The notes beneath the pieces are model-generated. The model was not told where the DNA came from. It was given only the letters and a program-made list of their open reading frames with translations, and made no database searches. This document shows, piece after piece, positions 44,990-56,211 of a DNA stretch of 64,000 bases; the stretch's first letter is position 1; every line of letters starts with the position of its first letter. This DNA comes from JAHEDT01 sp963825615 (GTDB lineage Bacteria > Desulfobacterota > Desulfuromonadia > Desulfuromonadales > BM103): assembly GCA_963825615.1 (NCBI GenBank), contig CAWGTV010000010.1:62001-126000 (forward strand). Reading direction: 5' to 3'. The position numbers and the translations under genes were made by a program.

Positions 44990-45078
44990 GATATTTATAA
45001 ATCTCCGCGGCTGAAAACGCCTTGATGTTATTCCTCTGTTTTTCGCGCCGCGCGCCACGCGCCACGCGTTTCTTGACA

Positions 45079-45909
45079 TTAAAGTAATTTCTCGCGAATG
45101 TAATCGATCGCATTGTTATATAGGCTTAAACCCATTCCAGCCTCTGGGAGATCAGGTTCGCGAGTCCAGCGCGGATGATGGGTCCGGTGGATATAAGCCT
45201 CCGGATGCGGCATCAGACCGAAGAGCCGGCCGGATTCGTCACAAACCCCGGCTATGGCGGCCATGGACCCGTTCGGATTGAGCGGGTAATCCATGCTCGG
45301 CACACGGTACCCCGCATCCGAATACTTTACCACAGCGAGGTGTTTTGCTTCTATCTCCTGCAGCACCAGATCGTTTGCAACGACAAACTTCCCCTCGCCG
45401 TGCCGGACCGGCAGGTATATTCCATCCATGCCGCGGGTAAACACGCAGGGCGATTCCCGATCAACCTTGAGGTAGCACCAGCGATCCTCGAAACGGCCAC
45501 CATCGTTGAACGTCAGGGTTGCCGATTGCCTGCGGTAATCGCCACCAAGGGCCGGCAACAGGCCCATTTTGGTCATCAGCTGGAACCCGTTGCAAACACC
45601 CATCACCAGTTTGCCTGCGGCAATAAACCGCTGCAATTGATCACTCAGTGTTTCCTGACTGTCCTTGACCGCGGCATGCACCAGGCGGTTGGCGCCGGCT
45701 TTGGCGCTGCCAAGGTCGTCACCATCGAGAAAGCCGCCGGCAAGATTAAGGAAATGATAATCATCGAGCCGAGCCCGGCCGGAGATGAGTTCGGCGACAT
45801 GCACGATGTCGACGACCTCTGCTCCCGCCAGCCGGCAGGCATTGGCCACTTCTCGTTCGCAGTTGGTGCCGTTGCCGGAGATGACAACCGCCTTGACTTG
45901 CTTCGCCAT
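45079..45909 (-). CDS. purQ: FGAM synthase glutaminase subunit
   Basis: 276 residues from ATG 45909, with GGGAGA about nine bases before. Class I glutaminase motifs: LAGGFLDGDD, catalytic cysteine in GVCNGFQLM near residue 98, and the His-Glu pair in MPHPEAY near 242. It frees ammonia from glutamine for PurL. It is longer than the roughly 230-residue PurQ of the three-subunit type and resembles the glutaminase end of single-chain FGAM synthases. The start is two bases from the purL stop. Confidence 0.93.
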   Translation of the reverse strand: MAKQVKAVVISGNGTNCEREVANACRLAGAEVVDIVHVAELISGRARLDDYHFLNLAGGFLDGDDLGSAKAGANRLVHAAVKDSQETLSDQLQRFIAAGKLVMGVCNGFQLMTKMGLLPALGGDYRRQSATLTFNDGGRFEDRWCYLKVDRESPCVFTRGMDGIYLPVRHGEGKFVVANDLVLQEIEAKHLAVVKYSDAGYRVPSMDYPLNPNGSMAAIAGVCDESGRLFGLMPHPEAYIHRTHHPRWTREPDLPEAGMGLSLYNNAIDYIREKLL

Positions 45910-45911
45910 AA

Positions 45912-48893
45912 TCACATCTCCCGCAGCGGGCTCTGCCACGCTTCTTTGAGGTCATCAATTTTACTGCGGATCAGAATTGCTCCATTGACACCGCTGATCT
46001 TGAGGTAGTCATCTTTGGCAACCATACCGATGCAGGCAAAATCTTGCCCGGCAAACAGGGCTTCAAAACGCGCCTGGTTTTGTGGTCTGACCGTCACCAG
46101 CAGGCGGCTAGCAGTTTCACTGTATAGCAGCCGGTCCTCGCGCATATCAGCATCGGCAGCGACCCTGTTGAGGTCGATATCAAGGCCAAAGCCTCCGGCA
46201 AATGCCGTCTCTGCCAGGGCTACGCCAAGGCCCCCATCAGAAAGGTCGTGGCAGGAAGCCAGCAGCCCTTCCTCCTGGGCCGCATTCACACTGCGATAGC
46301 GGCGCAGAGCGCTTTCAGCATCCACCTTGGGGACGTTGCAACCGACCTTACCGTGCATTGCGTAGTACTCGGAGCCGCCCAATTCGTCACGGGTCCATCC
46401 CAGCAGGTAAACGAGATCGCCGGGCGCCTTGGCATCCATGGTGACCGCCTTGCGCAGGTCGTCGATCTTGCCGATCACCGAGAAGAGGACAGTCGGCGGG
46501 ATGGAAATCTTGGTGTCGCCGACCATGTAGTCGTTTTTCATCGAATCCTTACCGGAAATCAGCGGCACACCGAACGCGAGACAGTAATCGTAAAGGGCTT
46601 GGTTGGCACGTACCAGTTGGGCCGCTTTGTATGCACCGTCCGGGGTCTTCTCGCTAACCACCGGGTCGCACCAGCAGAAATTGTCAAGACCGGCCACGTG
46701 TTCGATATTACCTCCCACGGCGACGTAATTACGCAGTCCTTCGTCGATCGCGTTGGCCATCATGTGATAAGTATCGATATCGCTGTACCCCGGACAAATG
46801 CCGTGAGCGACCACCACACCCTCGAATGAGTCGAAAAGCGGCCGCACGACAGCGGCATCGGAGGGCCCGTCGTTGGCAACACCGACCAGTGGCTTGATCA
46901 CTGTTCCTGCCTGGACTTCATGATCGTAACGGCGCACGACCGACTCCTTGGAACAGATGTCCAGGCGACCGAGCATGTGCCGTAACGTGGTATCCATATC
47001 AAGCGGCTGAGAGAAAACCGGTTCAGCGAGCGCCGGCGGTGTCCAGCGTGCCGGAAGGATCATCTGCGGCACGCCTTCGTGAACAAACTCCATCGGCAGG
47101 TAGGTCGCAGTGTCACCTTTATAGAGGCAGTGGAAATAACCTGAGTCGGTAAACTTCCCGAGGTCGGTCACTTCCACCCCCATCTCGGCCGCCAGGTTCG
47201 CAAAGGCGGGCAGTTTCTCAGGGGGGACAGCCATAGTCATCCGTTCCTGGGCCTCAGAAATGAGGATCTCCCAGGGTTGCAGACCACTGTATTTAAGCGG
47301 CGCACGATCGAGATGCATCTCGAAACCGCCTGTATCCTCGGACATTTCGCCGACAGAAGACGACAGCCCTCCTGCGCCGTTATCGGTGATCGCGTTGTAG
47401 AGACCACGATCGCGGGCAATCATCAAGAAGTCGAACATGCGCTTCTGGGTGATCGGGTCACCAATCTGTACAGCGGTAACCGGGGAGCCTTCGTGCAGCT
47501 CCTCCGACGAGAATGTCGCCCCGTGGATACCGTCTTTGCCAATGCGCCCGCCGGCCATGACGATACGGTCGCCTACTTTGGCTTTTTTCTCATGGCCTGG
47601 CTGGCCGTTGAGGATGCGCGGCATAATTGCACCGGTGCCGCAGTAGACCAGCGGTTTCCCGGCAAAACGTTCATCGAATACGATCGATCCGTTGACCGTG
47701 GGGATACCGCTCTTGTTGCCACCATGTTCGACGCCTTCGACCACCCCTTCGAAAATCCGTCGCGGATGCAGCAGTCGCGGTGGTAAAGGCTTGTCGTAAT
47801 AAGGCGAGGCGAAACAGAAGACATCCGTATTGAACATCAGACGAGCCCCCATGCCAGTACCGAAGGGATCGCGGTTCACGCCGACGATGCCGGTCAGCGC
47901 GCCCCCGTAGGGATCGAGGGCGCTTGGCGAATTGTGGGTTTCCACCTTGTAGACCAGGCTCCATTCATCATTAAACTTGATAACCCCGGCGTTGTCCTTG
48001 AAGACCGACAGACAGATATCGTCCTTCCCCCGGGCCTTGCGCACGTCAGCCGTGGCCTGGACGATATAGCTTTTGAATAGGGAGTCGATAACCTCCTGCT
48101 GGCCCTGGTCGTCTTCATACTCGATGCGAGCCGAAAAAATCTTGTGTTTGCAGTGCTCGCTCCAGGTTTGTGCCAGGGCTTCGAGTTCGGCATCAGTAGG
48201 CATGGCACCAAGGCCGACTGCCTTGCGTGAGGCGACGACCTCTTGCTGGCGGAAGAAGAACTGGATCGCCTTCATTTCCTCGAGGTTAAGGGCGAGCATC
48301 CCCTGCCTGCTTATTGCCATCAGCTCGTCGTCAGGAACCTCAAGGTTGACGGTTCTGATCTCAGGGGCTGCGCTGCTGGTGACCCTGGGAACGATTACCG
48401 GGAGCCCTTTTACTTTGTCAAAATCTGCCCAGGATACGATGTCCCAGCGCTGGATCAGGCCATTGGCGAGGAAATCCCTGGCGATGCGTTCAGCGTCATC
48501 GATTGTGATTCGGCCGGTAAGCAGATACTGCACGGATGTATAGACGCCTTCACCTGCAGTAAAATCGCGGCCGGTCTGATACTGGATGGCTTCGCGGGCC
48601 GTCCGCCCGACATTGTCGGTAACTCCGGGCCGGAACCCGACTTCGATCAGGACGTCAAAATCGTGAGCCAGCGGACGGTTGAGGGTAAAGTCCTGGATGA
48701 TCGGGTCGCTGAACGGCCCGGCTGCGGCAGCTGCGACCTCCTCTTCGGAAAGCTGCGCATCAACCGTATAGATATCGATGGTGCGGACTGTGTGTAACTC
48801 GATGCCGAGGTGTTCAAGAATCTCGCGTCGTACCCGCTCACCGCGAGCGTCACGAACGTTATCTTTGAGACCGACTGCTATTCGCCAGGCCAT
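45912..48893 (-). CDS. purL: FGAM synthase large subunit with fused N-terminal PurS-like region
   Basis: 993 residues from ATG 48893 (AAGGAG seven bases before). The first 190 residues look like the PurS-like part of large FGAM synthases, followed by the linker and two AIRS-type halves: TWSEHCKHKIF near 250, KVETHNSPSALDPYGGALTG near 325, ISEAQERMTMAV near 560, and LISGKDSMKND near 800. It makes FGAM from FGAR with ammonia from PurQ. About 993 residues without a glutaminase domain is between the separate bacterial PurL and the single-chain enzyme. Part of the purB-purL-purQ-purF series. Confidence 0.93.
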   Translation of the reverse strand: MAWRIAVGLKDNVRDARGERVRREILEHLGIELHTVRTIDIYTVDAQLSEEEVAAAAAGPFSDPIIQDFTLNRPLAHDFDVLIEVGFRPGVTDNVGRTAREAIQYQTGRDFTAGEGVYTSVQYLLTGRITIDDAERIARDFLANGLIQRWDIVSWADFDKVKGLPVIVPRVTSSAAPEIRTVNLEVPDDELMAISRQGMLALNLEEMKAIQFFFRQQEVVASRKAVGLGAMPTDAELEALAQTWSEHCKHKIFSARIEYEDDQGQQEVIDSLFKSYIVQATADVRKARGKDDICLSVFKDNAGVIKFNDEWSLVYKVETHNSPSALDPYGGALTGIVGVNRDPFGTGMGARLMFNTDVFCFASPYYDKPLPPRLLHPRRIFEGVVEGVEHGGNKSGIPTVNGSIVFDERFAGKPLVYCGTGAIMPRILNGQPGHEKKAKVGDRIVMAGGRIGKDGIHGATFSSEELHEGSPVTAVQIGDPITQKRMFDFLMIARDRGLYNAITDNGAGGLSSSVGEMSEDTGGFEMHLDRAPLKYSGLQPWEILISEAQERMTMAVPPEKLPAFANLAAEMGVEVTDLGKFTDSGYFHCLYKGDTATYLPMEFVHEGVPQMILPARWTPPALAEPVFSQPLDMDTTLRHMLGRLDICSKESVVRRYDHEVQAGTVIKPLVGVANDGPSDAAVVRPLFDSFEGVVVAHGICPGYSDIDTYHMMANAIDEGLRNYVAVGGNIEHVAGLDNFCWCDPVVSEKTPDGAYKAAQLVRANQALYDYCLAFGVPLISGKDSMKNDYMVGDTKISIPPTVLFSVIGKIDDLRKAVTMDAKAPGDLVYLLGWTRDELGGSEYYAMHGKVGCNVPKVDAESALRRYRSVNAAQEEGLLASCHDLSDGGLGVALAETAFAGGFGLDIDLNRVAADADMREDRLLYSETASRLLVTVRPQNQARFEALFAGQDFACIGMVAKDDYLKISGVNGAILIRSKIDDLKEAWQSPLREM

Positions 48894-49011
48894 GCAAAAC
48901 TCCTTCACTTAAAAAACAACGATTTAAAGCTATAAGCCATAAGGTTTTGGAACTATGAAATCAATCTAGAGCCTTGCGGTCTAACAGCCTTGTCGCTTTA
49001 TTGCTTCTCTT

Positions 49012-50308
49012 CTATTCCCCGAACACTCTTCTGAATATCGTATCCACATGCTTGAGGTGATAATTCAAATCGAAAGATTCGCGGATCTTCGCTTCCCCGA
49101 GCGCAGCAACAACGGCCGCATCAGCAAGCAACTCTTCCTGAAAGTCCTTGCCTTCCTCCCACACCTTCATGGCGTTGCGCTGCACCATAAGGTAAGCCTG
49201 TTCCCGAGAGACGCCGGCCTGGGTTAGATCGAGCAGGATCTTCTGGGAGAAGACCAGTCCACGCATCTGGTTGAGGTTCCTCAGCATATTCTCCGGATAG
49301 ACCACCAGGTTCTTGATCAGTCCGTTGAGCCGGCGCAGGGAGAAATCGAGCGCGACCGTGGCATCAGGACCGATGTAGCGTTCCACGGAGGAATGCGATA
49401 TGTCGCGCTCATGCCAGAGCGCAACATTCTCCATCGCCGGGATGGCAAAGGATCGGATATAGCGGGCCTGGCCGGTGAGATTTTCGGACAGGATCGGGTT
49501 GCGCTTGTGCGGCATGGCCGAAGACCCCTTCTGCCCCTTGCTGAAGAACTCTTCCGCTTCAAGGACTTCGGTCCGCTGCAAGTGACGGATTTCCACGGCA
49601 ATGCGTTCCAGCGAAGAGGCAATAATGCCGAGGACACAGAAGAACTCGGCATGACGGTCGCGGGGAATCACCTGGGTCGAAACCGGCTCAGGCTGCAGGC
49701 CGAGTTTCTCGCACACGTATTCCTCGACGGCTGGATCAATATTGGCAAAAGTCCCAACCGCTCCGGAGATTGCTCCGGTAGCGATGCTCGACCCGGGCGG
49801 CTTCAAGACGTTTGCGATTGCGGGCCATTTCGGCATACCAGGACGCCAGTTTCAGGCCGAAGGTCACCGGTTCTGCATGGATGCCGTGAGAACGGCCGAT
49901 GCATACGGTGTCCTTATGTTCCATTGCACGTGCCCTGGTGGAGGCGAGGACCATGTCGAGGTCGGCCAGAAGTTCGTCAGCAGCCTGAACCAACTGCACA
50001 GAAAAGCAGGTATCCAGAACATCGGAAGACGTCATACCCTGATGGATAAAACGGGCTTCGGGTCCAACATGCTCGGCAACAGAGGTCAAAAAAGCGATCA
50101 CGTCATGTTTGACTTCTGCTTCTATAATATCTATCCGGGCGATATCAAAATCACCCTTTTCGCGAATGACCTTAACCGCCTCAACAGGGATGACGCCAAG
50201 TTCGGCCTGCTTCTCACAGGCGAGTGTTTCAATCTCAAGCCAGATGCGAAAGCGATTTTCCGGCTCCCAGATGTGCGCCATTTCCGGCCGGGTATAACGT
50301 GGAATCAT
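49012..50308 (-). CDS. purB: Adenylosuccinate lyase, interrupted by one frameshift
   Basis: About 431 residues when repaired. The N-terminal piece from ATG 50308 (AAGGAG before it) has MIPRYTRPEMAHIWEPENRF and the HQGMTSSDVLDT and GRSHGIHAEPVT motifs. Near 49795 an extra C shifts the frame: GTC GAG (C) ATC GCT restores EIATGAISGAVGTF, and the second piece carries the signature SSAMPHKRNP (residues about 260) and the C-terminal helices to 49012. It splits adenylosuccinate and SAICAR in purine synthesis. Essential for purine-free growth, so the break is probably a sequencing error. First gene of the purine series. Confidence 0.93.
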
Positions 50309-50412
50309 TGAACAATCTCCTTGGTAAAAGAGCGGATGGCAGCGTATTGCTGGCAACTATCCGCGATAAAAGTCTTTTTTAACAGCGTCAGAAGTCCTTG
50401 CCGGCGGTGACG

Positions 50413-51180
50413 CTAGACCGCCCACAGTTGCGGTGCATCCTGCCGTCCAACCAGAACCTGCGGAGAGCAGACATTTTGTGTGACAAGCACCTGGTTGACT
50501 GCGTCCATGGCCAGTTCCGGTCGGTTGTTGGTTTCGCTCAGGTGGCCAAGGAAGACGGTCTCCAGACCTGGCCAGAGCAACCCCTGCAACAAGGAACTGC
50601 CCGCCCGGTTGGAGAGGTGGCCGTGCGCGCTGCGCACGCGCTGCTTTAATGACCAGGGATATGGCCCATCGCGCAGCATGTCTTCATCGTGATTGGTCTC
50701 GAGGACCAGGGCGCGGCAACCTTGCAGGCATTCGGCCACAAGACGGGTGGCGATGCCAAGATCTGTAGCAATACCCACCTTGCCCTGTTCTCCCGAAAGT
50801 GTGAAACCTACGGGAGCCAAGGAATCGTGGGTGATGGCAAAGGGTCTGACCGTCAGGTCGTTGACAACAAAATCTTCACCGTCGACGAACTCACGCACGC
50901 ATTGCACCCTGCCAACATCCGGCAGTTTTCTGGCCAAGTCAGTTTGCAGGTAAACCGGTAGGTCAAGCTGACGAACAAGCGGGCCGAGACCTCGGATGTG
51001 ATCTGTATGCTCATGGGTAATCAGCAAGGCGCTGAGACTTTCAGCAGCTACGCCGATCATCCCGAGTCTTTTACGAAGTTCCCGCAAAGAGATTCCGGCA
51101 TCGACGAGAAGTCGCGTCTGGCCCGATTCGACCAGCAGGGAATTCCCTTTACTGCCACTTGCCAGCAGGCAGATTCTCAT
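50413..51180 (-). CDS. WalJ/YycJ-like metallo-beta-lactamase-fold hydrolase
   Basis: 255 residues from ATG 51180 (AAAAGG nine bases before). The metal-binding THEHTDHIRGLG motif is near residue 57, preceded by GSKGNSLLVE and LLVDAGIS, and followed by the later His in GHLSETNN and an Asp near IATDLG. It belongs to the small exonuclease-like MBL group near YycJ/WalJ, linked in some bacteria to DNA repair. It lies on the same strand as purB, about 100 bases upstream, so it may share its transcript. Confidence 0.85.
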   Translation of the reverse strand: MRICLLASGSKGNSLLVESGQTRLLVDAGISLRELRKRLGMIGVAAESLSALLITHEHTDHIRGLGPLVRQLDLPVYLQTDLARKLPDVGRVQCVREFVDGEDFVVNDLTVRPFAITHDSLAPVGFTLSGEQGKVGIATDLGIATRLVAECLQGCRALVLETNHDEDMLRDGPYPWSLKQRVRSAHGHLSNRAGSSLLQGLLWPGLETVFLGHLSETNNRPELAMDAVNQVLVTQNVCSPQVLVGRQDAPQLWAV

Positions 51181-51385
51181 GTTTGACCTTTTTGCAGCAG
51201 TTGTGGCCGGATACATAACGCAAGAGGGCTAAGGATGCAAGCGAGAAGCGCAACTAAACGTGATCCCATGGCCTGTCGTGCTTGACGACGGCCGCAAACG
51301 AGTTCTTCCGGGGGCCCATTCATCGTCGTTGGTTTCGACCAAGGGCTTTGCCATACAGTTTGAAGGCTGCAGCCTGTTCGAAAAA

Positions 51386-53433
51386 TCATAAAATCAAGGG
51401 ACCAATGGTGGGGAGCAGGATATAGAAGGTGCTGCCGGGCATCGACTCGACGTCATGACCAGGGCTTTCCACCCAGACTGCACCACCATGCAAATTGACA
51501 ATCCCTTTGACGATACTTAAACCAAGGCCGGCGCCGCGACTTTTAAAAGCGACCTTACCGGTGGAATGCTCCTCGACATCACCTATTTCATAAAACTTGT
51601 CAAAGATCGCCTCCTGCTCCGACTCGGCGATGCCGATTCCTTTGTCGCAGATGGCAATTTCGACATATGCAACCTCATGGTCAATGAGGGCACAAGCACC
51701 GTCAAAACCATTGTTCGAGAATTTTTCCGGCAGGCGCGATCGCTGCACCAAATTCGGTTTGTATAATGATCTTGCCCTTGTCCGGAGTGAACTTAATGGC
51801 ATTACCGAGCACGTTGCCGATCGCCTGAACCATGCGTTCGACATCACACCTGACAAGCGGCAGGTCCTTTGACAATTCGAGATGCAGAGTCTGCCCCCTC
51901 TGCATCAAAAATGCTTCGGCCTTGTCAACTGCACGCTGGACGAGAAGATTCACGTCGACATCCTGGCTGACAAGCTCAATCGTTCGGCCGTCAATCAGGG
52001 AGACATCGACCATGTCACGAACAATCTCGGAGAGACGGTCACTGGCCCTGGCGATGTGCCTGATCAAATCAAGGGTATCCTCATCAAGCTGCTTTTCCCG
52101 TTCGGTCAGAAGCAACTCCGTGTAACCCATGATAATTGTCAAAGGAGTTTTCAGCTCATGAGAGGCCAGCCCGAGAAATGAATTTTTCATCTGGTTGAGC
52201 CGCTCCATCTCGCTTGCGGTGCGCTCCAGGCTACGCCTGACCTCATCTTCACGGGTTGCATCACGAACGATGATCTGTACCAGCCGACGCCCATCCTTGC
52301 CAACGACTGCAGACGTTGTCGCCCTGCCGAGCACCTTGCGCTGGTCCAACTCGCGCCAGAACCGGATCTCCGTTTCGCTCGAGCACCCTGGCTTGACGGT
52401 CTGATACCATTCGAACTGCTGTTCCAGGTCACGGCATTTGATCATACTCCAGAAACGAGAAGAGGTTATTGTGCTCCATGCGGATTTTCGGCAGGCCGAA
52501 AAATCGCTCTGCAGCTTTATTGACAATAACCAGATTGTCATCATCATCGCAGACCAGGATGGCGTCACTGGCATCGTCCAGAAGGGAGCGGTACATTTCC
52601 CGGCTACGCCCAAGTTCTGAACTGATGCTTTCGAGACTTTCGTAAGATTTCTGCAGCTCGAGGTTGGTCTGCTCAAGGTCCTGGTAGTTTTGCAGCCAGT
52701 TCTGTGTCGCGCTCGCGCAGGGAATGGGCCATATTGGTCAGGGTTTGCCCCAACAGTGACAACTCCTTGGTGTGCAAGACAGGCGCCTTGACATCGAACT
52801 GACCATCGGCAAGGGCTGTGGACATGTCACAAAGCCTGCGGATAGGCAAAACCAGGTCGATACCGTGAGAAAATGACGATCACTGCAAAAGTCACAACAA
52901 AAGCGCCAAGCAGAACGAGAACCGTAGAACCGAGGTGGTCCATAACCAGCTGATTGAGAACCTGATCCTGGAACCCGATGCGCACCCGGCCGACAACTTT
53001 TTCGTCGTAATTGTAAATTGGCGAAGCGTAGTCGTAGACCTTGCCCAGGAGCCTTGATTCGAGAATGGAGACATCCGGGGAAAGGTTGCCAAGATAACTG
53101 GCCGAAGCCATCATCTGGATATTCGGTATCGCTGTGATAAAGGACGGTCCCCGCTGAATTTTCAATCAGACAGTAACCGATTTCCGGATCGTTATTGACA
53201 ATATCCTGGCAGCGCTCGGCAATGCCGTCGATCTCTTCAAGGGGCAAGCCCAGGTTGACGACGGCTTCGAGTTGGGTTTTCAGGGCATTGGAAAAAGTCT
53301 GGGCGCGCTGCAGGATACTGTCGCGATAAGTGCGTCGAAAGCTCTCGACATTGAAACCGGTATTCACCGCGATGGTGAGAGTCAACGCCAACAGGCTGAA
53401 GATCAGGATGCGTCTTTCCAGAGAATTCTTCAT
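51386..53433 (-). CDS. Membrane sensor histidine kinase with PAS domain, several frameshifts
   Basis: Pieces in different frames join into one kinase of about 680 residues. The first (from 53433) has one membrane helix (LIFSLLALTLTIAVN) and a periplasmic sensor domain; near 53090 the frame moves to LSPDVSILESRLLGKVYDYA and the second membrane helix (VLVLLGAFVVTFAVIVIF); near 52865 it moves to a HAMP region; near 52700 and 52450 it moves to a PAS domain and the H-box, SFLGLASHELKTPLTII; near 51735 it moves to the HATPase with GIGIAESE and GAGLGLSIVKGI, ending at 51386. All key motifs exist, so it was a whole kinase; five or more breaks could be real decay or sequencing error. No response regulator is adjacent. 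Confidence 0.8.
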
Positions 53434-53584
53434 GGTCGAGCGGGAAGCCCCCGGGACATCCTTGAATTGGTGGGACAGCGGCTCTTAAGTGCAACGATAT
53501 AGCTACATTAAAGACCGACAATTTCATACCATAATTTACGCCGAGAGGGCAACCGGCTTTGTCAAGAAAAACAATTAAAAACGG

Positions 53585-53613
53585 TTGACCGCCAGCAGGT
53601 GTTTCGTTATGAT
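53585..53613 (+). promoter_or_regulatory. Sigma-70 promoter of gap-pgk-tpiA
   Basis: TTGACC (53585-53590), 17-base spacer, TATGAT (53608-53613), about 82 bases before gap. Confidence 0.75.
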
Positions 53614-53694
53614 TTGAAGGTCGAGAATTTATCTGCCTGAACGGCCTTCCGTCAGGCATCTTTCTTTTTTAAACCACACCGGGAGGACGAGTAA

Positions 53695-54696
53695 ATGTCG
53701 GTAAAAGTAGCCATCAACGGCTTTGGCCGCATCGGCAGAAACGTGCTGCGCGCAGCACAGAACACTTCGGAATTTGAAATCGTTGCCATCAACGATCTCA
53801 CCAGCCCGCAAACCCTTGCTCACCTGCTCAAATACGACTCGATTCACGGTGTGCTCGCCGCTGATGTCTCTGCGAGCGGTGGAGCTATCCAGGTCGGCGG
53901 CAAAACGATCAAGGTCTTCAGCGAGCGCGATCCCGCTGCCCTGCCCTGGAAGGAGCTCGGTGTCGACATCGTTATCGAATCGACCGGTTTCTTCACCAAC
54001 GGCAAAGATGCCGCCAAGCACATCCAGGCTGGGGCACGCAAGGTGATTATCAGTGCCCCCGGCAAAGACGTTGACCTGACGATCTGCATGGGTGTCAATG
54101 ACGGCCTCTACGATGCCGCCAAACACAACATCGTCTCGAACGCCTCCTGTACCACCAACTGCCTGGCTCCGGTCGCCAAGGTGATCCTGGAAAACTTCGG
54201 TATCGTCAAGGGTCTGATGACCACGGTGCATGCCTATACCAATGACCAGAGCATCCTCGATCTGCCGCACAGTGACCTGCGCCGCGCTCGCGCTGCCGCC
54301 CTGTCGATGATCCCGACCACGACCGGTGCCGCCAAGGCGGTCGCCCTGGTCCTGCCCGAACTGAAAGGCAAGCTCGACGGTCTTGCCGTGCGCGTACCGA
54401 CCCCGAACGTCTCCCTGGTCGACCTGGTTGTCGAAACCGAGAAAGCAGACGTCCGTCGAAGCGGTCAACGGCGCCATGAAAGCTGCGGCCAACGGCCCGC
54501 TGCAAGGCATCCTCGCCTACTGCGAGGAGCCGCTGGTCTCCTGCGATTTCAACGGCAACCCTGCCTCATCCACGGTTGACGCCGCAACCACCAGCGTGAT
54601 CGGTGGCAACATGGTCAAAGTCATGAGCTGGTATGACAACGAATGGGGTTATTCCAACCGCATCGTTGACCTGGTCAAACTGATGGCAAAGCTTAA
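53695..54696 (+). CDS. gap: Glyceraldehyde-3-phosphate dehydrogenase, two frameshifts
   Basis: About 333 residues when repaired. NAD-binding INGFGRIGRNVLRA at the start, catalytic cysteine in SNASCTTNCLAP near residue 152, and HAYTNDQ follow. Near 54455 the frame shifts, after which VNGAMKAAANGPLQGILAY and SWYDNEWGYSNRIVDLVKLMAK continue. A second loss of one base near 54691 removes the expected stop: restoring it gives LMAKA and a stop at 54696, whereas the sequence as written reads on through a terminator to 54748. It oxidises glyceraldehyde-3-phosphate in glycolysis. First of the gap-pgk-tpiA-secG series; GGGAGGA precedes the ATG. Confidence 0.95.
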
Positions 54697-54709
54697 ACCG
54701 ATACATCAA

Positions 54710-54735
54710 GGGCAGGTCGCCAACCTGCCCTTTTA
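54710..54735 (+). terminator. Terminator after gap
   Basis: GGGCAGGT (54710-54717) pairs with ACCTGCCC (54723-54730) around five bases, followed by TTTT. Because it sits inside the ORF as written, it supports the view that gap really stops at about 54696. It may only partly reduce transcription into pgk. Confidence 0.8.
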
Positions 54736-54896
54736 TTTTACAATTTGAAACAAGGCAAACAGGGACCAAGGGGGTAGACGGGGAACCTGTGAAATTTGTC
54801 TTCAGACGCCTCTCCCTTTTGCTTTTTTCTGCAAGTCGCCTTTAAAACACTGCTCAGAACTCTAAAAAGCCAGCTGCTTTCACTAAGGACTATCAG

Positions 54897-56088
54897 ATGC
54901 TCAACAAACTCTCAATCAGAGATATCGACTTCCACGGCAAAAGAGTTTTCTGCCGGGTCGACTTCAACGTGCCGCTCGACGACAAAAACCAGGTCACCGA
55001 TGATACGCGCATCAAGGCATCCATGCCGACCATTCGTCACATTATCAACAATGGCGGTCGCCTGATCCTGGCCTCCCATCTGGGGCGGCCCGAAGAATGG
55101 CCCCGATGCCAAGTTCAGCCTCGCCTCGGTGGCACCGTGCCTGTCGCAGTACCTCGGGAAACCGGTCAAAATGGCGCCGGACTGCATCGGCCCGGACGTC
55201 GCGAGGATGGTGAGCCAGATGAAAGATGGCGACGTGCTGCTTCTGGAAAACGTGCGCTTTCACCCCGGCGAGACCAAGAATGACCCGGACTTCGCCAAAG
55301 CCTTGGCGGAGAATGCCGACATTTACGTCAACAACGCATTCGGCACTGCCCATCGCGCCCACGCGTCCACCGTCGGCGTCACCCATTATCTGCAGCCAGC
55401 GGCCGCCGGATTCCTGCTCGAAAAGGAAATCAAGTATCTCGGCCAGGCCCTCGCCTATCCGGACCATCCGTTTGCTGCGGTTATCGGCGGCGCCAAGGTC
55501 AGCGACAAGATCGCCGTCATCGAGAACCTGCTGGACAAAGTTGACACCCTGATCATCGGCGGCGGCATGGCCTACACTTTTTTGCGCGCCATGGGCCGCC
55601 CGACCGGCAAATCGCTGGTCGAGGAAGACCGCATTGAACTGGCCAAGGAACTTCTACAGAAGGCCGAGGACAAGGGCGTGACCCTGCTGCTGCCGCAGGA
55701 TCACGTGGTTGCCGCCGAGTTCAGCCCGACGGCCGAGCACAAGGTCTGCAGCGACGCCAACTTCCCCGATGACTGGATGGCGCTGGATATCGGCCCGGCG
55801 ACGATCGCCACCTATACCGGCGCCTTGCGCAATGCCCGCATGGTACTCTGGAACGGACCGATGGGGGTTTTCGAGTTTGACGCCTTCGCCAACGGCACCA
55901 TGGCCGTCGCCGAGACCCTGGCGGAATCCAAGGCCCGCTCGATCGTCGGCGGCGGCGATTCAGTCGCGGCGGTCAAGAAAGCCGGCGTCGAAGCGAAGAT
56001 GACGCATATTTCCACCGGCGGCGGCGCCTCCCTGGAGTTCCTGGAAGGCAAAGAACTGCCCGGCCTCGCGGCACTGACGGATGCGTGA
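54897..56088 (+). CDS. pgk: Phosphoglycerate kinase, one frameshift
   Basis: About 396 residues when repaired. The start carries RVFCRVDFNVPLDD and LASHLGRP. Near 55095 an extra C in CGGCCCG breaks the frame; without it the sequence reads SHLGRPKNGPDAKFSLASV and then continues as APCLSQYLGKPV. The rest has ENVRFHPGETKND, the GGAKVSDKIAVIENL and GGGMAYTF segments and the nucleotide-binding GGGDSVAAV. It makes ATP from 1,3-bisphosphoglycerate. An error in a C homopolymer fits a sequencing artefact. Confidence 0.95.
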
Positions 56089-56211
56089 TTTTTTTAGCAT
56101 GCAGAATATGCAGGAGATAGACTTAGGCTGGGAACGCTTCTTTTTTACTGACTGTTCATGTCTGGCTCGACTGTCTCCAGGATTCCTTGACCAACCAACA
56201 AAGGAGCCCCC

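Noticed and set aside
51340..51360. GGCAAAGCC on the minus strand, similar to part of a GEMM aptamer
   Set aside because: The rest of the aptamer (P1, GNRA hairpin) is absent.
53629..54510. 293-codon ORF opposite gap
   Set aside because: Shadow of glyceraldehyde-3-phosphate dehydrogenase.
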